Shown here: positions 45,550-55,178 of the stretch, piece by piece
How the letters are laid out: each line of letters opens with the position of its first letter
Numbering within the stretch: the stretch's first letter is position 1
NCBI RefSeq assembly: GCF_003384725.1
Contig: NZ_QNVV01000005.1
Location: 1-64,000 of the forward strand
Direction of reading: 5' to 3'
DNA: 64,000 nucleotides
Source of the DNA: Chryseobacterium pennipullorum
Lineage (GTDB): Bacteria; Bacteroidota; Bacteroidia; Flavobacteriales; Weeksellaceae
The notes under the pieces: model-generated
Database searches by the model: none
What the model was told of the DNA's origin: nothing
The model's input: the letters and a program-made list of their open reading frames with translations, nothing else
Made by a program: the position numbers and the translations under genes

Positions 45550-46878
45550 ATGAGTACCGTTTCACATCAGATCGGCTGGAAAACAGCGGCTGCCATTGTA
45601 GTCTCCAATATGATTGGGACTGGGATTTTTACCACTCTCGGGTTTCAGCTGTCCGATATAACCAATACATTCAGTATTTTTCTGCTTTGGGCTATTGGTG
45701 GTGTCCTCGCGTTGTTTGGAGCTTTTTGTTATGCCGAATTAGGCTCACATTTTAAAGGAAACGGAGGTGATTTTATCTATCTTAAAGAGACTTATCATCC
45801 GTTATTCGGATATCTTATCAGCTGGATTTCGTTAATCATTGGATTTTCTTCACCTGTGGCACTGGCTGCACTCGCGATGTCAAAATACCTTTCAGTATTT
45901 GAGTTTTCCTTTGGGAATGGGTTTGCCATTGCTGCTATTTGCCTGGTTGCTGCTGCCTTGTCATTCAGTTTAAAAACCTCAAGCAGATTTCATAATTTTT
46001 TCACCTTTATCAAAGTAGCTTTTATTATCGTTTTGGTGATTTTAGGCGTTGGTCTTTCGGGAAACCCACAGGTTGGAAATAGCCTGAATTTCAGTAACAG
46101 TTGGAAAGATGAGCTGTTACTTCCAGCCTTTGCTACTTCATTGGTTTTTGTGACCTATTCCTACACCGGCTGGAATTCTGCGTCTTATATTGCAGGGGAA
46201 ATAAAAGATGTACAGAAAAACCTTCCCAAATCCCTGATTATAGGAACTGTTTTTGTAACCGTAAGCTATATTCTTGTGAATTACATTATGCTGAAACACG
46301 CTCCGGCAGATCAGCTGGCAGGCAAAGAAGATGTAATGGGTGAAGCCGCTGTCAATATGCTGGGGCCTGCCTTTGGGAAAATAGTCAATATATTCATTGC
46401 ATTACAGCTTATCGCTACCATCAGTGGCTATCTTTGGGTTGGGTCAAGGCTTACGCAGGCTTTTGCAAAAGAGACCTATATCTGGAAGCCTCTTTCTACA
46501 GGCAATAAAAAAGGAATTCCGGTAAGGGCTATTTTTGCCCACGCAGTTATTGCTTCCATTATTATCCTGACCGGAAGCTTTAAAGAAATATTTGTGTATA
46601 CCGCCTTTATCCTTCAGCTGTTTGCGAGTCTGGCCATTTCTACCATATATTTTCTTAAAAAAGAAGACCGGAAAATATTTAAGTCCAATAGTTTCTATAT
46701 TTTCCCCACTGTTTTTCTACTATTCAGTGTATATATTCTCTATTTTACTTTGATCCATAATCCTAAAGAAAGCATGATCGGACTGGGAATTGTAGGAGTA
46801 GGAATTCTTTTGTATATACTCGACAGAAAACTTTCCCGTAATACGAAGAAGGAAACAGATGGTTCTGAAGAGGGCTAG
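45550..46878 (+). CDS. APC-family amino acid permease
   Basis: A 442-aa inner-membrane transporter with about 12 hydrophobic segments. The APC signature GTGIFTTLGFQ follows an unwound first helix (VVSNMIGTGIF), and the helix-6 region FVTYSYTGWNSASYIAGEI is typical. It begins 6 nt after the TonB-dependent receptor, and both are behind the SAM riboswitch, so it should carry the same type of substrate across the inner membrane, most likely methionine or a close relative. Confidence 0.9.
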   Translation: MSTVSHQIGWKTAAAIVVSNMIGTGIFTTLGFQLSDITNTFSIFLLWAIGGVLALFGAFCYAELGSHFKGNGGDFIYLKETYHPLFGYLISWISLIIGFSSPVALAALAMSKYLSVFEFSFGNGFAIAAICLVAAALSFSLKTSSRFHNFFTFIKVAFIIVLVILGVGLSGNPQVGNSLNFSNSWKDELLLPAFATSLVFVTYSYTGWNSASYIAGEIKDVQKNLPKSLIIGTVFVTVSYILVNYIMLKHAPADQLAGKEDVMGEAAVNMLGPAFGKIVNIFIALQLIATISGYLWVGSRLTQAFAKETYIWKPLSTGNKKGIPVRAIFAHAVIASIIILTGSFKEIFVYTAFILQLFASLAISTIYFLKKEDRKIFKSNSFYIFPTVFLLFSVYILYFTLIHNPKESMIGLGIVGVGILLYILDRKLSRNTKKETDGSEEG

Positions 46879-46959
46879 GCAAATCTAAAATTTTTCTTTT
46901 TTTATGATTTTACCCCTAATGCTCAAAAATTTATACTTTAATTTTGAATTAATAATCCT

Positions 46960-46967
46960 TATCTTTG
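46960..46967 (+). promoter_or_regulatory. prfA promoter -7 element
   Basis: TATCTTTG 19 nt upstream of prfA, matching TAnnTTTG; no TTG at the normal -33 distance. Confidence 0.5.
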
Positions 46968-46986
46968 CACCCACAAAATTTCCACA

Positions 46987-48072
46987 ATGTCTAAATCATT
47001 AATTCCAAAATTAGAAGCTATAAAACAAAGATATAATGAGGTTGCAGACCTTATTATACAGCCTGATGTCATTTCAGACCAAAAAAGATACTCTTCTTTG
47101 AATAAAGAATACAGTGATTTGGGAAAAATTGTTAGAGTTTATGACCAATATAAAGGAGCACTGGACAGTATTGCAGAATCTGATGAGATCATTGCAGATG
47201 GCTCAGACAGGGATCTTGTAGATCTGGCGAAAGAAGAAAAGCTGGAAGCACAAGCCAGAATTCCCGGATTAGAAGAAGATCTTAAAGTATTGCTGATCCC
47301 TAAAGATCCGGCAGATGATAAAAATGTTATCGTAGAATTGCGTGCCGGAACCGGTGGTGATGAGGCGGCGATTTTCGTTGAGGATGTTTACAGAATGTAT
47401 ACCATGTATTTTAAAACAAAGGGGTGGAGACATGAAGTGACAGATTCCAATGAAGCTGCAAAAGGCTACAAGGAATTGATTATGAAAGTGGAGGGAGAAG
47501 GAGTATACGGAATCATGAAATTTGAATCAGGAGTTCATCGTGTACAACGGGTACCGGAGACAGAATCTCAGGGAAGAGTTCACACCTCAGCGATTACGAT
47601 TGCTGTTTTACCGGAGGCAGAAGAAGTGGATTTCGAACTGAATCCTGCAGATATTGAGATGCAGACCTCACGTTCAGGAGGAGCTGGAGGTCAGAACGTG
47701 AACAAGGTTGAAACAAAAGTTCAGCTGACGCATAAGCCTTCAGGGCTGGTAGTTGTTTGCCAGCAGGCCCGTTCTCAGCTGGCAAACCGTGAATTGGCGA
47801 TGGAGATGCTAAGAACAAAATTGTATGATATCGAACTGCAAAAAGTACAGGGCGATATTGCTGCGCAACGTAAATCTATGGTTTCCACAGGAGACCGTTC
47901 TGCAAAGATTAAAACCTACAATTACCCACAGGGTAGAGTAACGGATCATAGAATCAATAAATCGATGTATAATCTTGATGCTTATATGAACGGGGATATT
48001 GCTGAAATGATTGATGCGGTCATTATGGCGGAGAATGCGGAGAAAATGAAAGGAGAAGAAGAAAACTATTAA
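46987..48072 (+). CDS. prfA: peptide chain release factor 1
   Basis: A 361-aa class I release factor reading UAA and UAG. The catalytic GGQ is in [16 protein letters not shown] near residue 235, and the anticodon-like tripeptide region PET lies at [13 protein letters not shown] (the RF1-type PxT). The N-terminal helical domain and length are normal. It is separate from the GGQ protein PrfH encoded 10 kb downstream. Confidence 0.96.
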   Translation: MSKSLIPKLEAIKQRYNEVADLIIQPDVISDQKRYSSLNKEYSDLGKIVRVYDQYKGALDSIAESDEIIADGSDRDLVDLAKEEKLEAQARIPGLEEDLKVLLIPKDPADDKNVIVELRAGTGGDEAAIFVEDVYRMYTMYFKTKGWRHEVTDSNEAAKGYKELIMKVEGEGVYGIMKFESGVHRVQRVPETESQGRVHTSAITIAVLPEAEEVDFELNPADIEMQTSRSGGAGGQNVNKVETKVQLTHKPSGLVVVCQQARSQLANRELAMEMLRTKLYDIELQKVQGDIAAQRKSMVSTGDRSAKIKTYNYPQGRVTDHRINKSMYNLDAYMNGDIAEMIDAVIMAENAEKMKGEEENY

Positions 48073-48092
48073 TGTTTTTTATCATACAGCAC

Positions 48093-48128
48093 AAAGCCTC
48101 TGATTTTTTCGGGGGCTTTTCTTTTTTA
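48093..48128 (+). terminator. prfA terminator
   Basis: AAAGCCtCtG / CGGGGGCTTTT hairpin followed by a T-rich tail 20 nt after the stop codon. Confidence 0.65.
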
Positions 48129-48151
48129 AATAATTAAATCCAATATAAACC

Positions 48152-48829
48152 ATGAAAAATTACAAAATTATTTTAATGCTTTTGCTTACCGTAATGGGAC
48201 AATATGTTGCCGCCCAGACTGAAGTAAAGAAACCTAACGAAGCTTTTGAACTGTTCTTTGGAACCTTTGTGAATAATGATGAAGCAATATTGAAAACACT
48301 TAATGAGTATCTGAGACCTACCGTAGAAGGACAGGACGCCTATCAGGTCAATTTTAAAGAAACTTCTGAAGAGGTGAAGAACAGCAGTGTAGATCATTTT
48401 CTGGAAGCGTTTCCAAAATCTGCAGCATCAGCGTGTAAAAAAGAAGCCAGGGAGTATTTCACGGCAATGTTCGCCAATTTTAAAGCCGCAAAGCTCACCA
48501 TTAAAGAGGTTAAAGTTGTACCCAATGAATATGTGGAAGGCAGCAAAATTGCTGAGATCACTTATTCCGCAAGCTTTAAAGTACCAGCCAAATTAACGTC
48601 CGGACCTGCGGGAGACCCTAAAAAAATAAAAACTGAGGATCTGAAAAAATATTTGATTCAGGCAACTCAGGATTTTAAAAATGCGGATAAAACAGTGACA
48701 ACGGATCAGAATTTCAGTTTATATGAACTCAAAGAAGGGGACAAAATATATTATTGGAACGGAAGTCCGGACGAGATTGTGACAAACCTTACCGATTTCT
48801 ACTTCGAAAGTTTTGGCTCAAATGAATGA
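48152..48829 (+). CDS. secreted protein of unknown function
   Basis: A 225-aa protein with the signal MKNYKIILMLLLTVMGQYVAAQ. The mature part is a mix of helices and strands (EAFELFFGTFVNNDEAILKTLNEYL, AAKLTIKEVKVVPNEYVEG, IAEITYSASFKVPAKL) without a motif I recognise. Monocistronic, with terminators on both sides. Periplasmic or outer-membrane location is inferred. Confidence 0.75.
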   Translation: MKNYKIILMLLLTVMGQYVAAQTEVKKPNEAFELFFGTFVNNDEAILKTLNEYLRPTVEGQDAYQVNFKETSEEVKNSSVDHFLEAFPKSAASACKKEAREYFTAMFANFKAAKLTIKEVKVVPNEYVEGSKIAEITYSASFKVPAKLTSGPAGDPKKIKTEDLKKYLIQATQDFKNADKTVTTDQNFSLYELKEGDKIYYWNGSPDEIVTNLTDFYFESFGSNE

Positions 48830-48853
48830 TGGATAACGATCAAATAAAAATAT

Positions 48854-48880
48854 AAGTTCCGCTTTCCGGGACTTTTTTTA
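48854..48880 (+). terminator. terminator after the secreted protein
   Basis: AAGTTCCG / CGGGACTT stem (one G-T pair) with a T run. Confidence 0.65.
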
Positions 48881-48896
48881 TTTCACTTACTTTACG

Positions 48897-48904
48897 TATT
48901 TTTG
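48897..48904 (+). promoter_or_regulatory. promoter -7 element of the S9 peptidase
   Basis: TATTTTTG only 17 nt upstream of the start codon, giving a very short 5' leader. Confidence 0.45.
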
Positions 48905-48920
48905 AGAAAAACCGTTCACT

Positions 48921-51023
48921 ATGAATTTTAAACCAATATTGTTAACTGCTGGAGTACTTTTTTCAGCATCTTTTTATTCTCAGAAAATGAACTATCCTAA
49001 AGCATTAAAAGGAAATCAGTCCGATACCTATTTTGGAAATGCGGTTTCCGACCCTTTCAGAGACCTGGAGAACGATTCTGAAGCAACCAGAAAATGGGTG
49101 GATGAAGAAGTTGCTTACAGCCAGAATTATCTTTCAAAAATCCCGTTCAGAGATAAAATTAAAAATCAGCTAAAGGAGATCTGGAATTATGAAAAAATTT
49201 CAGCCCCGTTCAAAGAAGGAGATTATACCTACTATTCAAAAAATGACGGTTTGCAGGCACAATCTGTTTTATACAGAACCCATAACAAAACCAAGACTAC
49301 GGAAGTTTTTTTAGATCCTAATAAATTCTCAGATAAAGGAACAACTTCACTTTCTAACCTTTCGTTCAATAAAAAAGGAAATCTTGCCGCTTATTCTATT
49401 TCTGAAGGCGGAAGTGACTGGAATAAAATAATCATCATAGATGCTGTCACCAAAAAACAGATTGATGACACATTACTGGATGTAAAATTCAGTGGAATTT
49501 CATGGCAGGGAGATGAAGGTTTCTATTATTCAAGCTATGATAAACCCAAAGAAGGTACCGTGCTTTCTGGAATGACAGACAAGCACAAGGTATATTTTCA
49601 TAAGCTGGGAACGAAACAGTCTGAAGACAAGCTGATTTTCGGAGGGGATAAAACTCCGCGAAGATATCTGAGTGCCGGGGTTTCTGAAGACCAGAGATAC
49701 CTGATCATTTCTGCAGCCAATGCAACCAATGGAAACGAACTGTATGTAAAAGACCTGAAAAAAGGCGGGGACTTTGTACAGATGGTCAAAGGATTTGATA
49801 TCAACGCAAGTATCGTAGATACGCAAGGTGACGATCTTTTTATTTTTACAGATAAAGATGCTCCGAATATGAAGCTTGTGAAAACCACAATCAGCAATCC
49901 CGCTCCTGAAACCTGGAAAGATGTGATTCCACAGACGGAAAATGTATTGGGCATTACTTCGGGTGGTGGATATTTCTTTGCAACTTACATGATCGATGCC
50001 ATTGATCAGGTAAAGCAGTTTGATAAAACAGGAAAACTGATCAGGGAAATTACACTTCCAGGGAAGGGGAATATTTCCGGATTTGGAGGTAAAGAAAAGG
50101 AGAAAGATGTTTATTATTCTTTCAGCAACTATATTACTCCGGGAACTACTTATAAATTTAATGCAGATTCTGGGAAGTCAGAGATTTATCAGAAGCCGAA
50201 AGTGAAATTTAATCCTGAGGATTATGTTTCCGAGCAGGTGTTCTATACTTCAAAAGATGGAACGAGAGTTCCTATGATGATCAATTATAAAAAAGGAACG
50301 AAGATGGATGGTAAAAATCCTACCATTTTGTATTCCTATGGAGGGTTCAACATCAGCTTGCAGCCTTCGTTCTCTGTCGTGAATGCCATCTGGATGGAAA
50401 ATGGAGGAATCTATGCTGTTCCCAACATCCGCGGGGGTGGTGAATATGGTAAAAAATGGCATGATGCCGGCACAAAGCAACAGAAGAAAAATGTTTTTGA
50501 CGACTTTATCGCAGCCGGAGAATATCTGCAAAGCAAAGGATATACGTCTAAAGAGTATATGGCTCTTTCAGGAAGATCAAATGGAGGTTTGCTGGTAGGA
50601 GCAACAATGACGATACGTCCGGATCTTGCAAAAGTGGCATTTCCGGGTGTAGGGGTACTTGATATGTTGAGGTATAATAAATTTACTGCAGGAGCAGGGT
50701 GGTCTTATGATTATGGGACTGCAGAAGACAGCAAAGAGATGTTTGAGTATCTTAAATCATACTCTCCGGTACACAACGTGAAAGCAGGAACATGTTATCC
50801 GTCTACGATGATTATCACCAGTGACCATGATGACAGGGTAGTTCCGGCCCACTCATTCAAATTCGGAGCAGAGCTTCAGGAAAAGCAGGCATGTAAAAAT
50901 CCTGTTCTATTGAGAATTGAAAAGAATGCAGGTCATGGTGCCGGTAGAGCTACAGATCAAGTGATTAGCGAGAACGCGGACTTAATATCTTTTGCATTAT
51001 ATGAAATGGGAATTATGAAATAA
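48921..51023 (+). CDS. S9 family prolyl oligopeptidase, secreted
   Basis: A 700-aa protein with a signal peptide (MNFKPILLTAGVLFSASFYSQ). The N-terminal part, after PYPKALKGNQSDTYFGN-like sequence, contains the beta-propeller; the C-terminal alpha/beta hydrolase has the nucleophile Ser in SGRSNGGLL, Asp in TSDHDDRVVPAHS and His in AGHGAGR. It cleaves after proline in small peptides. The signal suggests a periplasmic location. Normal size for the family. It has its own promoter and a strong terminator. Confidence 0.93.
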   Translation: MNFKPILLTAGVLFSASFYSQKMNYPKALKGNQSDTYFGNAVSDPFRDLENDSEATRKWVDEEVAYSQNYLSKIPFRDKIKNQLKEIWNYEKISAPFKEGDYTYYSKNDGLQAQSVLYRTHNKTKTTEVFLDPNKFSDKGTTSLSNLSFNKKGNLAAYSISEGGSDWNKIIIIDAVTKKQIDDTLLDVKFSGISWQGDEGFYYSSYDKPKEGTVLSGMTDKHKVYFHKLGTKQSEDKLIFGGDKTPRRYLSAGVSEDQRYLIISAANATNGNELYVKDLKKGGDFVQMVKGFDINASIVDTQGDDLFIFTDKDAPNMKLVKTTISNPAPETWKDVIPQTENVLGITSGGGYFFATYMIDAIDQVKQFDKTGKLIREITLPGKGNISGFGGKEKEKDVYYSFSNYITPGTTYKFNADSGKSEIYQKPKVKFNPEDYVSEQVFYTSKDGTRVPMMINYKKGTKMDGKNPTILYSYGGFNISLQPSFSVVNAIWMENGGIYAVPNIRGGGEYGKKWHDAGTKQQKKNVFDDFIAAGEYLQSKGYTSKEYMALSGRSNGGLLVGATMTIRPDLAKVAFPGVGVLDMLRYNKFTAGAGWSYDYGTAEDSKEMFEYLKSYSPVHNVKAGTCYPSTMIITSDHDDRVVPAHSFKFGAELQEKQACKNPVLLRIEKNAGHGAGRATDQVISENADLISFALYEMGIMK

Positions 51024-51048
51024 CCTATCGATATTAATACATTAAATG

Positions 51049-51086
51049 TAATGGCTGATTTTTTAAAATCAGCCATTATTTTTTTA
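51049..51086 (+). terminator. terminator after the S9 peptidase
   Basis: TAATGGCTGATTTT / AAAATCAGCCATTA, a perfect 14-bp stem with a 2-nt loop, then a T run. Confidence 0.88.
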
Positions 51087-51273
51087 TGTAATGATGAAAA
51101 TGTTTTATTGGCTTACGCATTGGCTGATTGATGATCAGGCTACACTGCACAAGGGGAGAATTTACCTCGCAAAGAACTTTTTTATCCCTTAAACTCCAGA
51201 AAAGGCTGTATGTTAACAGATGTTTTGTGTTTCATTCAAAAAAATTAACTTTACGGAGATAAAAATTATTGGA

Positions 51274-53397
51274 ATGCGAAAGACAATTTCTGTGAAAAAG
51301 CCTGATTTTAAAGTATCCCCTCAGGAAAGAGAGGTTTACAATTTTGAAAAAGACGGGCTGGAGCTTACATCTTCTTATGAAAAAAAAGATGTTAAAAACG
51401 AATCACTAACACAGACTTCTCCAGGAATTGAACCGTATCTGAGAGGGCCGTATTCTACCATGTATGTTCAGAAGCCTTGGACAATCCGCCAGTACGCAGG
51501 TTTTTCTACCGCAGAAGAATCCAATGCATTCTACAGAAGAAACCTTGCAGCAGGCCAAAAAGGACTTTCCGTAGCATTTGACCTTGCCACCCACAGAGGA
51601 TATGACTCGGATCATACAAGGGTGGTAGGAGATGTAGGAAAGGCAGGTGTTGCCATTGATTCTGTGGAAGATATGAAAATTCTTTTCAATGAAATTCCGC
51701 TGGATCAGATCTCGGTGTCCATGACGATGAATGGTGCTGTGCTTCCAATTTTGTCTTTCTATATTGTTGCTGCTGAAGAGCAGGGAGTAAAGCAGGAACT
51801 GCTTTCAGGAACCATTCAGAACGATATTCTGAAAGAGTTTATGGTAAGAAATACCTATATTTATCCGCCTGCCCCTTCGATGAAGATCATTGCCGATATC
51901 TTTGAATATACCTCGCAAAATATTCCGAAATTCAATTCCATATCTATTTCAGGATACCATATGCAGGAAGCAGGAGCTACTCCGGTCCTGGAAATGGCGT
52001 ATACCCTTGCTGACGGCCTGGAATATGTAAGAACGGGGATCAAAGCTGGTATGAAAGTAGACGATTTTGCTCCCAGATTATCATTCTTCTGGGCAATTGG
52101 GATGAATCACTTTATGGAGATTGCTAAAATGCGTGCCGCAAGATATATCTGGGCGACGCTTCTGAAGCAGTTTAATCCCCAAAACCCTAAATCTCTTGCC
52201 TTAAGAACCCATTCCCAGACTTCTGGATGGTCACTCACAGAGCAGGAGCCTTTCAATAATATTACGAGAACAGCCATCGAAGCGCTGTCATCAGCATTGG
52301 GTGGAACCCAGTCGCTGCATACCAATGCTCTGGACGAGGCTATTGCCCTTCCCACAGATTATTCTGCAAAAATTGCAAGAAATACACAGATCATTCTCCA
52401 GCAGGAAAGTGGAATTTGTGACGTAGTCGATCCAATGGGAGGAAGCAATCTTGTGGAAAGCCTTACCCAGCAGATGATTGAAGAAGCAATGAGGTATATT
52501 GATGAGGTAGAACAGGAAGGAGGAATGACTAAAGCCATTGAAGCAGGAATTCCTAAAATGAGAATTGAAGAGGCTGCAGCCAAAAAACAGGCTAAAATTG
52601 ACAGTGGAGAAGAATTCATCATCGGGGTCAATTCATTCAGATCAGCTTTAAAGCAGGACCAGATAGAAATCCTCGATATTGATAATACAGAGGTGAGAAG
52701 AAAACAGATCGAAAGACTGAACAGTATTAAAGCAGGGAGAAATGCAGAGGCTGTTGCAGAAATTTTGAATGAGATCCGTGAAAGTGCCAAAACAGGAAAA
52801 GGAAATCTTTTGGCTCTATGTATTGAGGCTGCAAGAAGAAGAGTGACTCTTGGTGAAATGAGTGATGCCATGGAGGAAACTTTCGGAAGATATAAAGCAA
52901 ATATTAAAACAATTTCAGGAGTATATGCCATGAATGCCGGTAAAAACGAATACTTTGAAAAAGCACTTCATCTGACACAGAAGTTTGAAGAAGAAGAAGG
53001 ACGCCGCCCAAGAATTATGGTCGCTAAAATGGGACAGGACGGGCATGATAGGGGAGCTAAAGTGGTAGCCACAGCATTTGCAGATATGGGGTTTGACGTG
53101 GATGTAGCTCCGTTATTTCAGACTCCCGAAGAAGTAGCCAAGCAGGCTGTTGAAAATGATATTCATATTCTTGGAGTATCCTCACTGGCGGCAGGGCACA
53201 AAACATTGGTGCCACAAGTGGTGGAAGAGCTTGCAAAGTTGGGAGCAGATGATGTTACCATTGTTGTAGGAGGGGTGATTCCGCAGCAAGATTACGAATT
53301 CCTTTACGCTAATGGTGCTGATTTTATTTTCGGCCCGGGAACTAACCTACCAAAATGTGCCGTAGAGATTCTCGATATGTTTTTAAATAAAAGTTAA
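51274..53397 (+). CDS. scpA: methylmalonyl-CoA mutase large subunit
   Basis: A 707-aa B12-dependent mutase interconverting succinyl-CoA and methylmalonyl-CoA. The TIM barrel (residues about 50-540) includes [20 protein letters not shown] and [16 protein letters not shown]. The C-terminal cobalamin-binding domain carries the DxHxxG motif in [15 protein letters not shown] and ends in [12 protein letters not shown]. The ATG at 51274 is preferred over the longer frame from 51220. The usual small-subunit gene mutA is not next to it; meaB, which protects the enzyme, is encoded 8.5 kb downstream. Confidence 0.95.
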   Translation: MRKTISVKKPDFKVSPQEREVYNFEKDGLELTSSYEKKDVKNESLTQTSPGIEPYLRGPYSTMYVQKPWTIRQYAGFSTAEESNAFYRRNLAAGQKGLSVAFDLATHRGYDSDHTRVVGDVGKAGVAIDSVEDMKILFNEIPLDQISVSMTMNGAVLPILSFYIVAAEEQGVKQELLSGTIQNDILKEFMVRNTYIYPPAPSMKIIADIFEYTSQNIPKFNSISISGYHMQEAGATPVLEMAYTLADGLEYVRTGIKAGMKVDDFAPRLSFFWAIGMNHFMEIAKMRAARYIWATLLKQFNPQNPKSLALRTHSQTSGWSLTEQEPFNNITRTAIEALSSALGGTQSLHTNALDEAIALPTDYSAKIARNTQIILQQESGICDVVDPMGGSNLVESLTQQMIEEAMRYIDEVEQEGGMTKAIEAGIPKMRIEEAAAKKQAKIDSGEEFIIGVNSFRSALKQDQIEILDIDNTEVRRKQIERLNSIKAGRNAEAVAEILNEIRESAKTGKGNLLALCIEAARRRVTLGEMSDAMEETFGRYKANIKTISGVYAMNAGKNEYFEKALHLTQKFEEEEGRRPRIMVAKMGQDGHDRGAKVVATAFADMGFDVDVAPLFQTPEEVAKQAVENDIHILGVSSLAAGHKTLVPQVVEELAKLGADDVTIVVGGVIPQQDYEFLYANGADFIFGPGTNLPKCAVEILDMFLNKS

Positions 53398-53456
53398 ATA
53401 ACTGGGCCTGGGCTTTTTTTGTATGGTTTTTGTACTTTTAAACAGAAATTTACGAT

Positions 53457-53957
53457 ATGGCTTATACAGTAATTTCAATATTTCCTGCAAACGCAGATGC
53501 AGAAGGAGTAAAAAGAGAACTACAAAATCAAGGTTTTAACGAAGCGGATATCATTGTTTCAAAATCAAAATTGGAAACTGAATCATCCCCGGATGATTAT
53601 GAGGATGATGTGAAAACAAAAAGCTTTTGGGGATATGTTTTTGCAAATGATTCTGAAATGCTAGATGCTTATAGCAAGCATAGCGTCGGAAAGCATGATG
53701 TCATTGTCTATGCTGAAGATTTTGAGAAAGCGCAAAAAGCAAAAAAAATTCTGAATGAAAAAGGGGCTCTTGAAGTATTCAAGAAGGACACGGAAAGTGA
53801 AGTGAAAAAAGATACGGCAGGTCTTCCGGAAGATGTTTATAATGGAATTATCGCAAAAGCAAGACACAATGTATACTTCCTTGATCCGGAAAGAACCTAT
53901 CGACCGAATAGCAGAGGAATGGGAGATACAATGGATGATCTTGGATCAAAAGATTAA
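53457..53957 (+). CDS. general-stress-like small protein
   Basis: A 166-aa cytoplasmic protein without a signal. The first part (YTVISIFPANADAEGVKRELQNQGF) and the region DVIVYAEDFEKAQKAKKIL resemble the general stress protein 17M/YflT-like fold, in which a ferredoxin-like unit is repeated. The C-terminal 40 residues (HNVYFLDPERTYRPNSRGMGD) are extended and unlike that family. The function is unknown and the family assignment is tentative. Confidence 0.65.
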   Translation: MAYTVISIFPANADAEGVKRELQNQGFNEADIIVSKSKLETESSPDDYEDDVKTKSFWGYVFANDSEMLDAYSKHSVGKHDVIVYAEDFEKAQKAKKILNEKGALEVFKKDTESEVKKDTAGLPEDVYNGIIAKARHNVYFLDPERTYRPNSRGMGDTMDDLGSKD

Positions 53958-53987
53958 ACCATCCTAAATTCCTGATGATATAAATAT

Positions 53988-54018
53988 AACCTGAACGATA
54001 ATGTTCAGGTTTTTTTTT
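53988..54018 (+). terminator. terminator after the stress-like protein
   Basis: AACCTGAAC-gataat-GTTCAGGTT, a perfect 9-bp stem followed by a run of T. Confidence 0.85.
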
Positions 54019-54036
54019 GTTTTTGAGAAAAATTTA

Positions 54037-54044
54037 TATATTTG
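54037..54044 (+). promoter_or_regulatory. promoter -7 element of the short transcript
   Basis: TATATTTG, a full TAnnTTTG match, just beyond the preceding terminator; a TTG lies 17 nt upstream (54017-54019), near the normal distance. Confidence 0.55.
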
Positions 54045-54049
54045 CACCT

Positions 54050-54217
54050 GAAAATCAAGTTTAACCATTTAAAACAACGAAGCAATGTTCAGAACTAATC
54101 AGAATTCTACAGTTGGATTGCCCCTTATGGTGGTAAGGCTTCGTGGTATGGTACATTCATAGAATAACAGTACAATGAAATATCAAAACCCGAAGTCGTA
54201 GAGATTTCGGGTTTTTT
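54050..54217 (+). ncRNA. short structured transcript upstream of the RtcB cassette
   Basis: Between the promoter at 54037 and the terminator ending near 54217 lies a unit of about 170 nt. CGAAGC (54078-54083) pairs with GCTTCG (54138-54143), and CCTTA-tggtgg-TAAGG (54123-54138) forms a hairpin next to the 3' side. A 25-codon ORF (54085-54162, MFRTNQNSTVGLPLMVVRL and six more residues) starts within it in the context GAAGCAATG, the same as the leader ORF at 10329. It may be an sRNA, a leader peptide gene or both. The remaining 144 nt to the first cassette gene contain only the hairpin at 54331-54348. Confidence 0.5.
54185..54217 (+). terminator. terminator of the short transcript
   Basis: AAAACCCGAA / TTCGGGTTTT, a perfect 10-bp stem with an 11-nt loop and T tail. 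Confidence 0.9.
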
Positions 54218-54330
54218 ATTGCGCAATATTTCAAACTCTAGTTTCCCCGAAATCTTTTAGTGTCGTTAAGGACAAAAATAGGATGAGGTTTTAATCTTAT
54301 AACTATACATGTCCATCATTATCAATATAT

Positions 54331-54348
54331 CAACTAATTTTTTAGTTG
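54331..54348 (+). promoter_or_regulatory. hairpin in front of the cassette ribosome binding site
   Basis: CAACTAA-tttt-TTAGTTG, a perfect 7-bp inverted repeat ending 13 nt before the start codon and immediately upstream of the purine-rich AAAGGAAAAG. It could be an operator or a 5' UTR element that affects translation. Confidence 0.45.
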
Positions 54349-54361
54349 GATAAAGGAAAAG

Positions 54362-55168
54362 ATGCAAAATACATCAGTAATTACGGATGTTGTGTCTGAT
54401 ACCCTATGTCTTAACATGGAAAATGATAACCTTCTGCTATACCGTCTTAGAAGCGTGCGAAGCAGAAAAAGAACTATAAGAAAAGATGTAATAAAGCAGA
54501 TAAGAAAAAAGGAAAAACGTAGTAATGAACTTTGGAACACCAGAAGAAATATTCCGTGGATTCCTCTGGATAAACCCTATCAGAGAGGATTTGTAAGATT
54601 TTTTGTGGTCCGCGAAGATGTCCTGAGAACAGAGGATGGCGAATTCTTCGAAGGAATTTTGAAGAAAATAAATACCTATATGTATTCCGAAAGCCGCCAT
54701 TTTCTGAAAAAGAAAAAGAAATACGGCAGAAGAATCTATGTAGAAAGAGAGCAGAAAATAAAATCTATTTCTGCCTGGTCCTGGAATGATCCCAATTTTT
54801 TTCTCACTCACAAGGAAAGACAATATTTTGTGAAACAGGAAGAATACTGCGTTTTCAGGAAAATGTACCAGCCTTACTATGAATTCACAGAGCCGTGGAG
54901 ATTTATCCTGAGAATAAGACCTCATATGATTACCCACTATAAGCCTGTAGACTTTGAACTTGAAAAAGAGTATGCAGAACTGGAATCCTATCTGGGGCAG
55001 CATAAAATTACAGGAATTGTCCACAAAACTATGGGTGGAAAATCAAGGTCATGGCGAACAAAAAAAGAAGACCAAAATCTTATCAGAAGCAGGAAATATA
55101 TTACCTGCAGAATGTCTGCAACAGAGATTGCAGAAAGCTTTATGGATAATGATGTCCAACAATTTTAA
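54362..55168 (+). CDS. basic protein of unknown family, first gene of the RtcB-PrfH cassette
   Basis: A 268-aa, strongly basic, aromatic-rich protein with no signal peptide and no motif I recognise. A Lys/Arg-rich N-terminal part (RLRSVRSRKRTIRKDVIKQ, RKKEKRSNELWNTRRN) is followed by IPWIPLDKPYQRGFVRFFVV, a central segment with many Tyr/Phe/Trp and Lys, and RFILRIRPHMITHYKPVD. Composition suggests RNA or ribosome binding. It ends 10 nt before the RtcB start codon. The start at 54362 has the purine-rich AAAGGAAAAG just upstream. I infer a function linked to RtcB and PrfH from the operon only. Confidence 0.75.
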   Translation: MQNTSVITDVVSDTLCLNMENDNLLLYRLRSVRSRKRTIRKDVIKQIRKKEKRSNELWNTRRNIPWIPLDKPYQRGFVRFFVVREDVLRTEDGEFFEGILKKINTYMYSESRHFLKKKKKYGRRIYVEREQKIKSISAWSWNDPNFFLTHKERQYFVKQEEYCVFRKMYQPYYEFTEPWRFILRIRPHMITHYKPVDFELEKEYAELESYLGQHKITGIVHKTMGGKSRSWRTKKEDQNLIRSRKYITCRMSATEIAESFMDNDVQQF

Positions 55169-55178
55169 AACAAAAACA

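Noticed and set aside
51091-51192. 33-codon ORF starting MMKMFYWLTHWL between the S9 peptidase and scpA
   Set aside because: No promoter match, no clear ribosome binding region and no recognisable protein; it follows directly on a terminator, so I left it out.
53399-53420. Terminator after scpA (GGGCCtgGGCttttttt)
   Set aside because: A T run is present but the stem is too short to be convincing.
54085-54162. The 25-codon ORF as an amino-acid attenuation leader
   Set aside because: The codons are not enriched for one amino acid and the downstream genes are not biosynthetic, so classical attenuation is unlikely; I kept it only as part of the short transcript.
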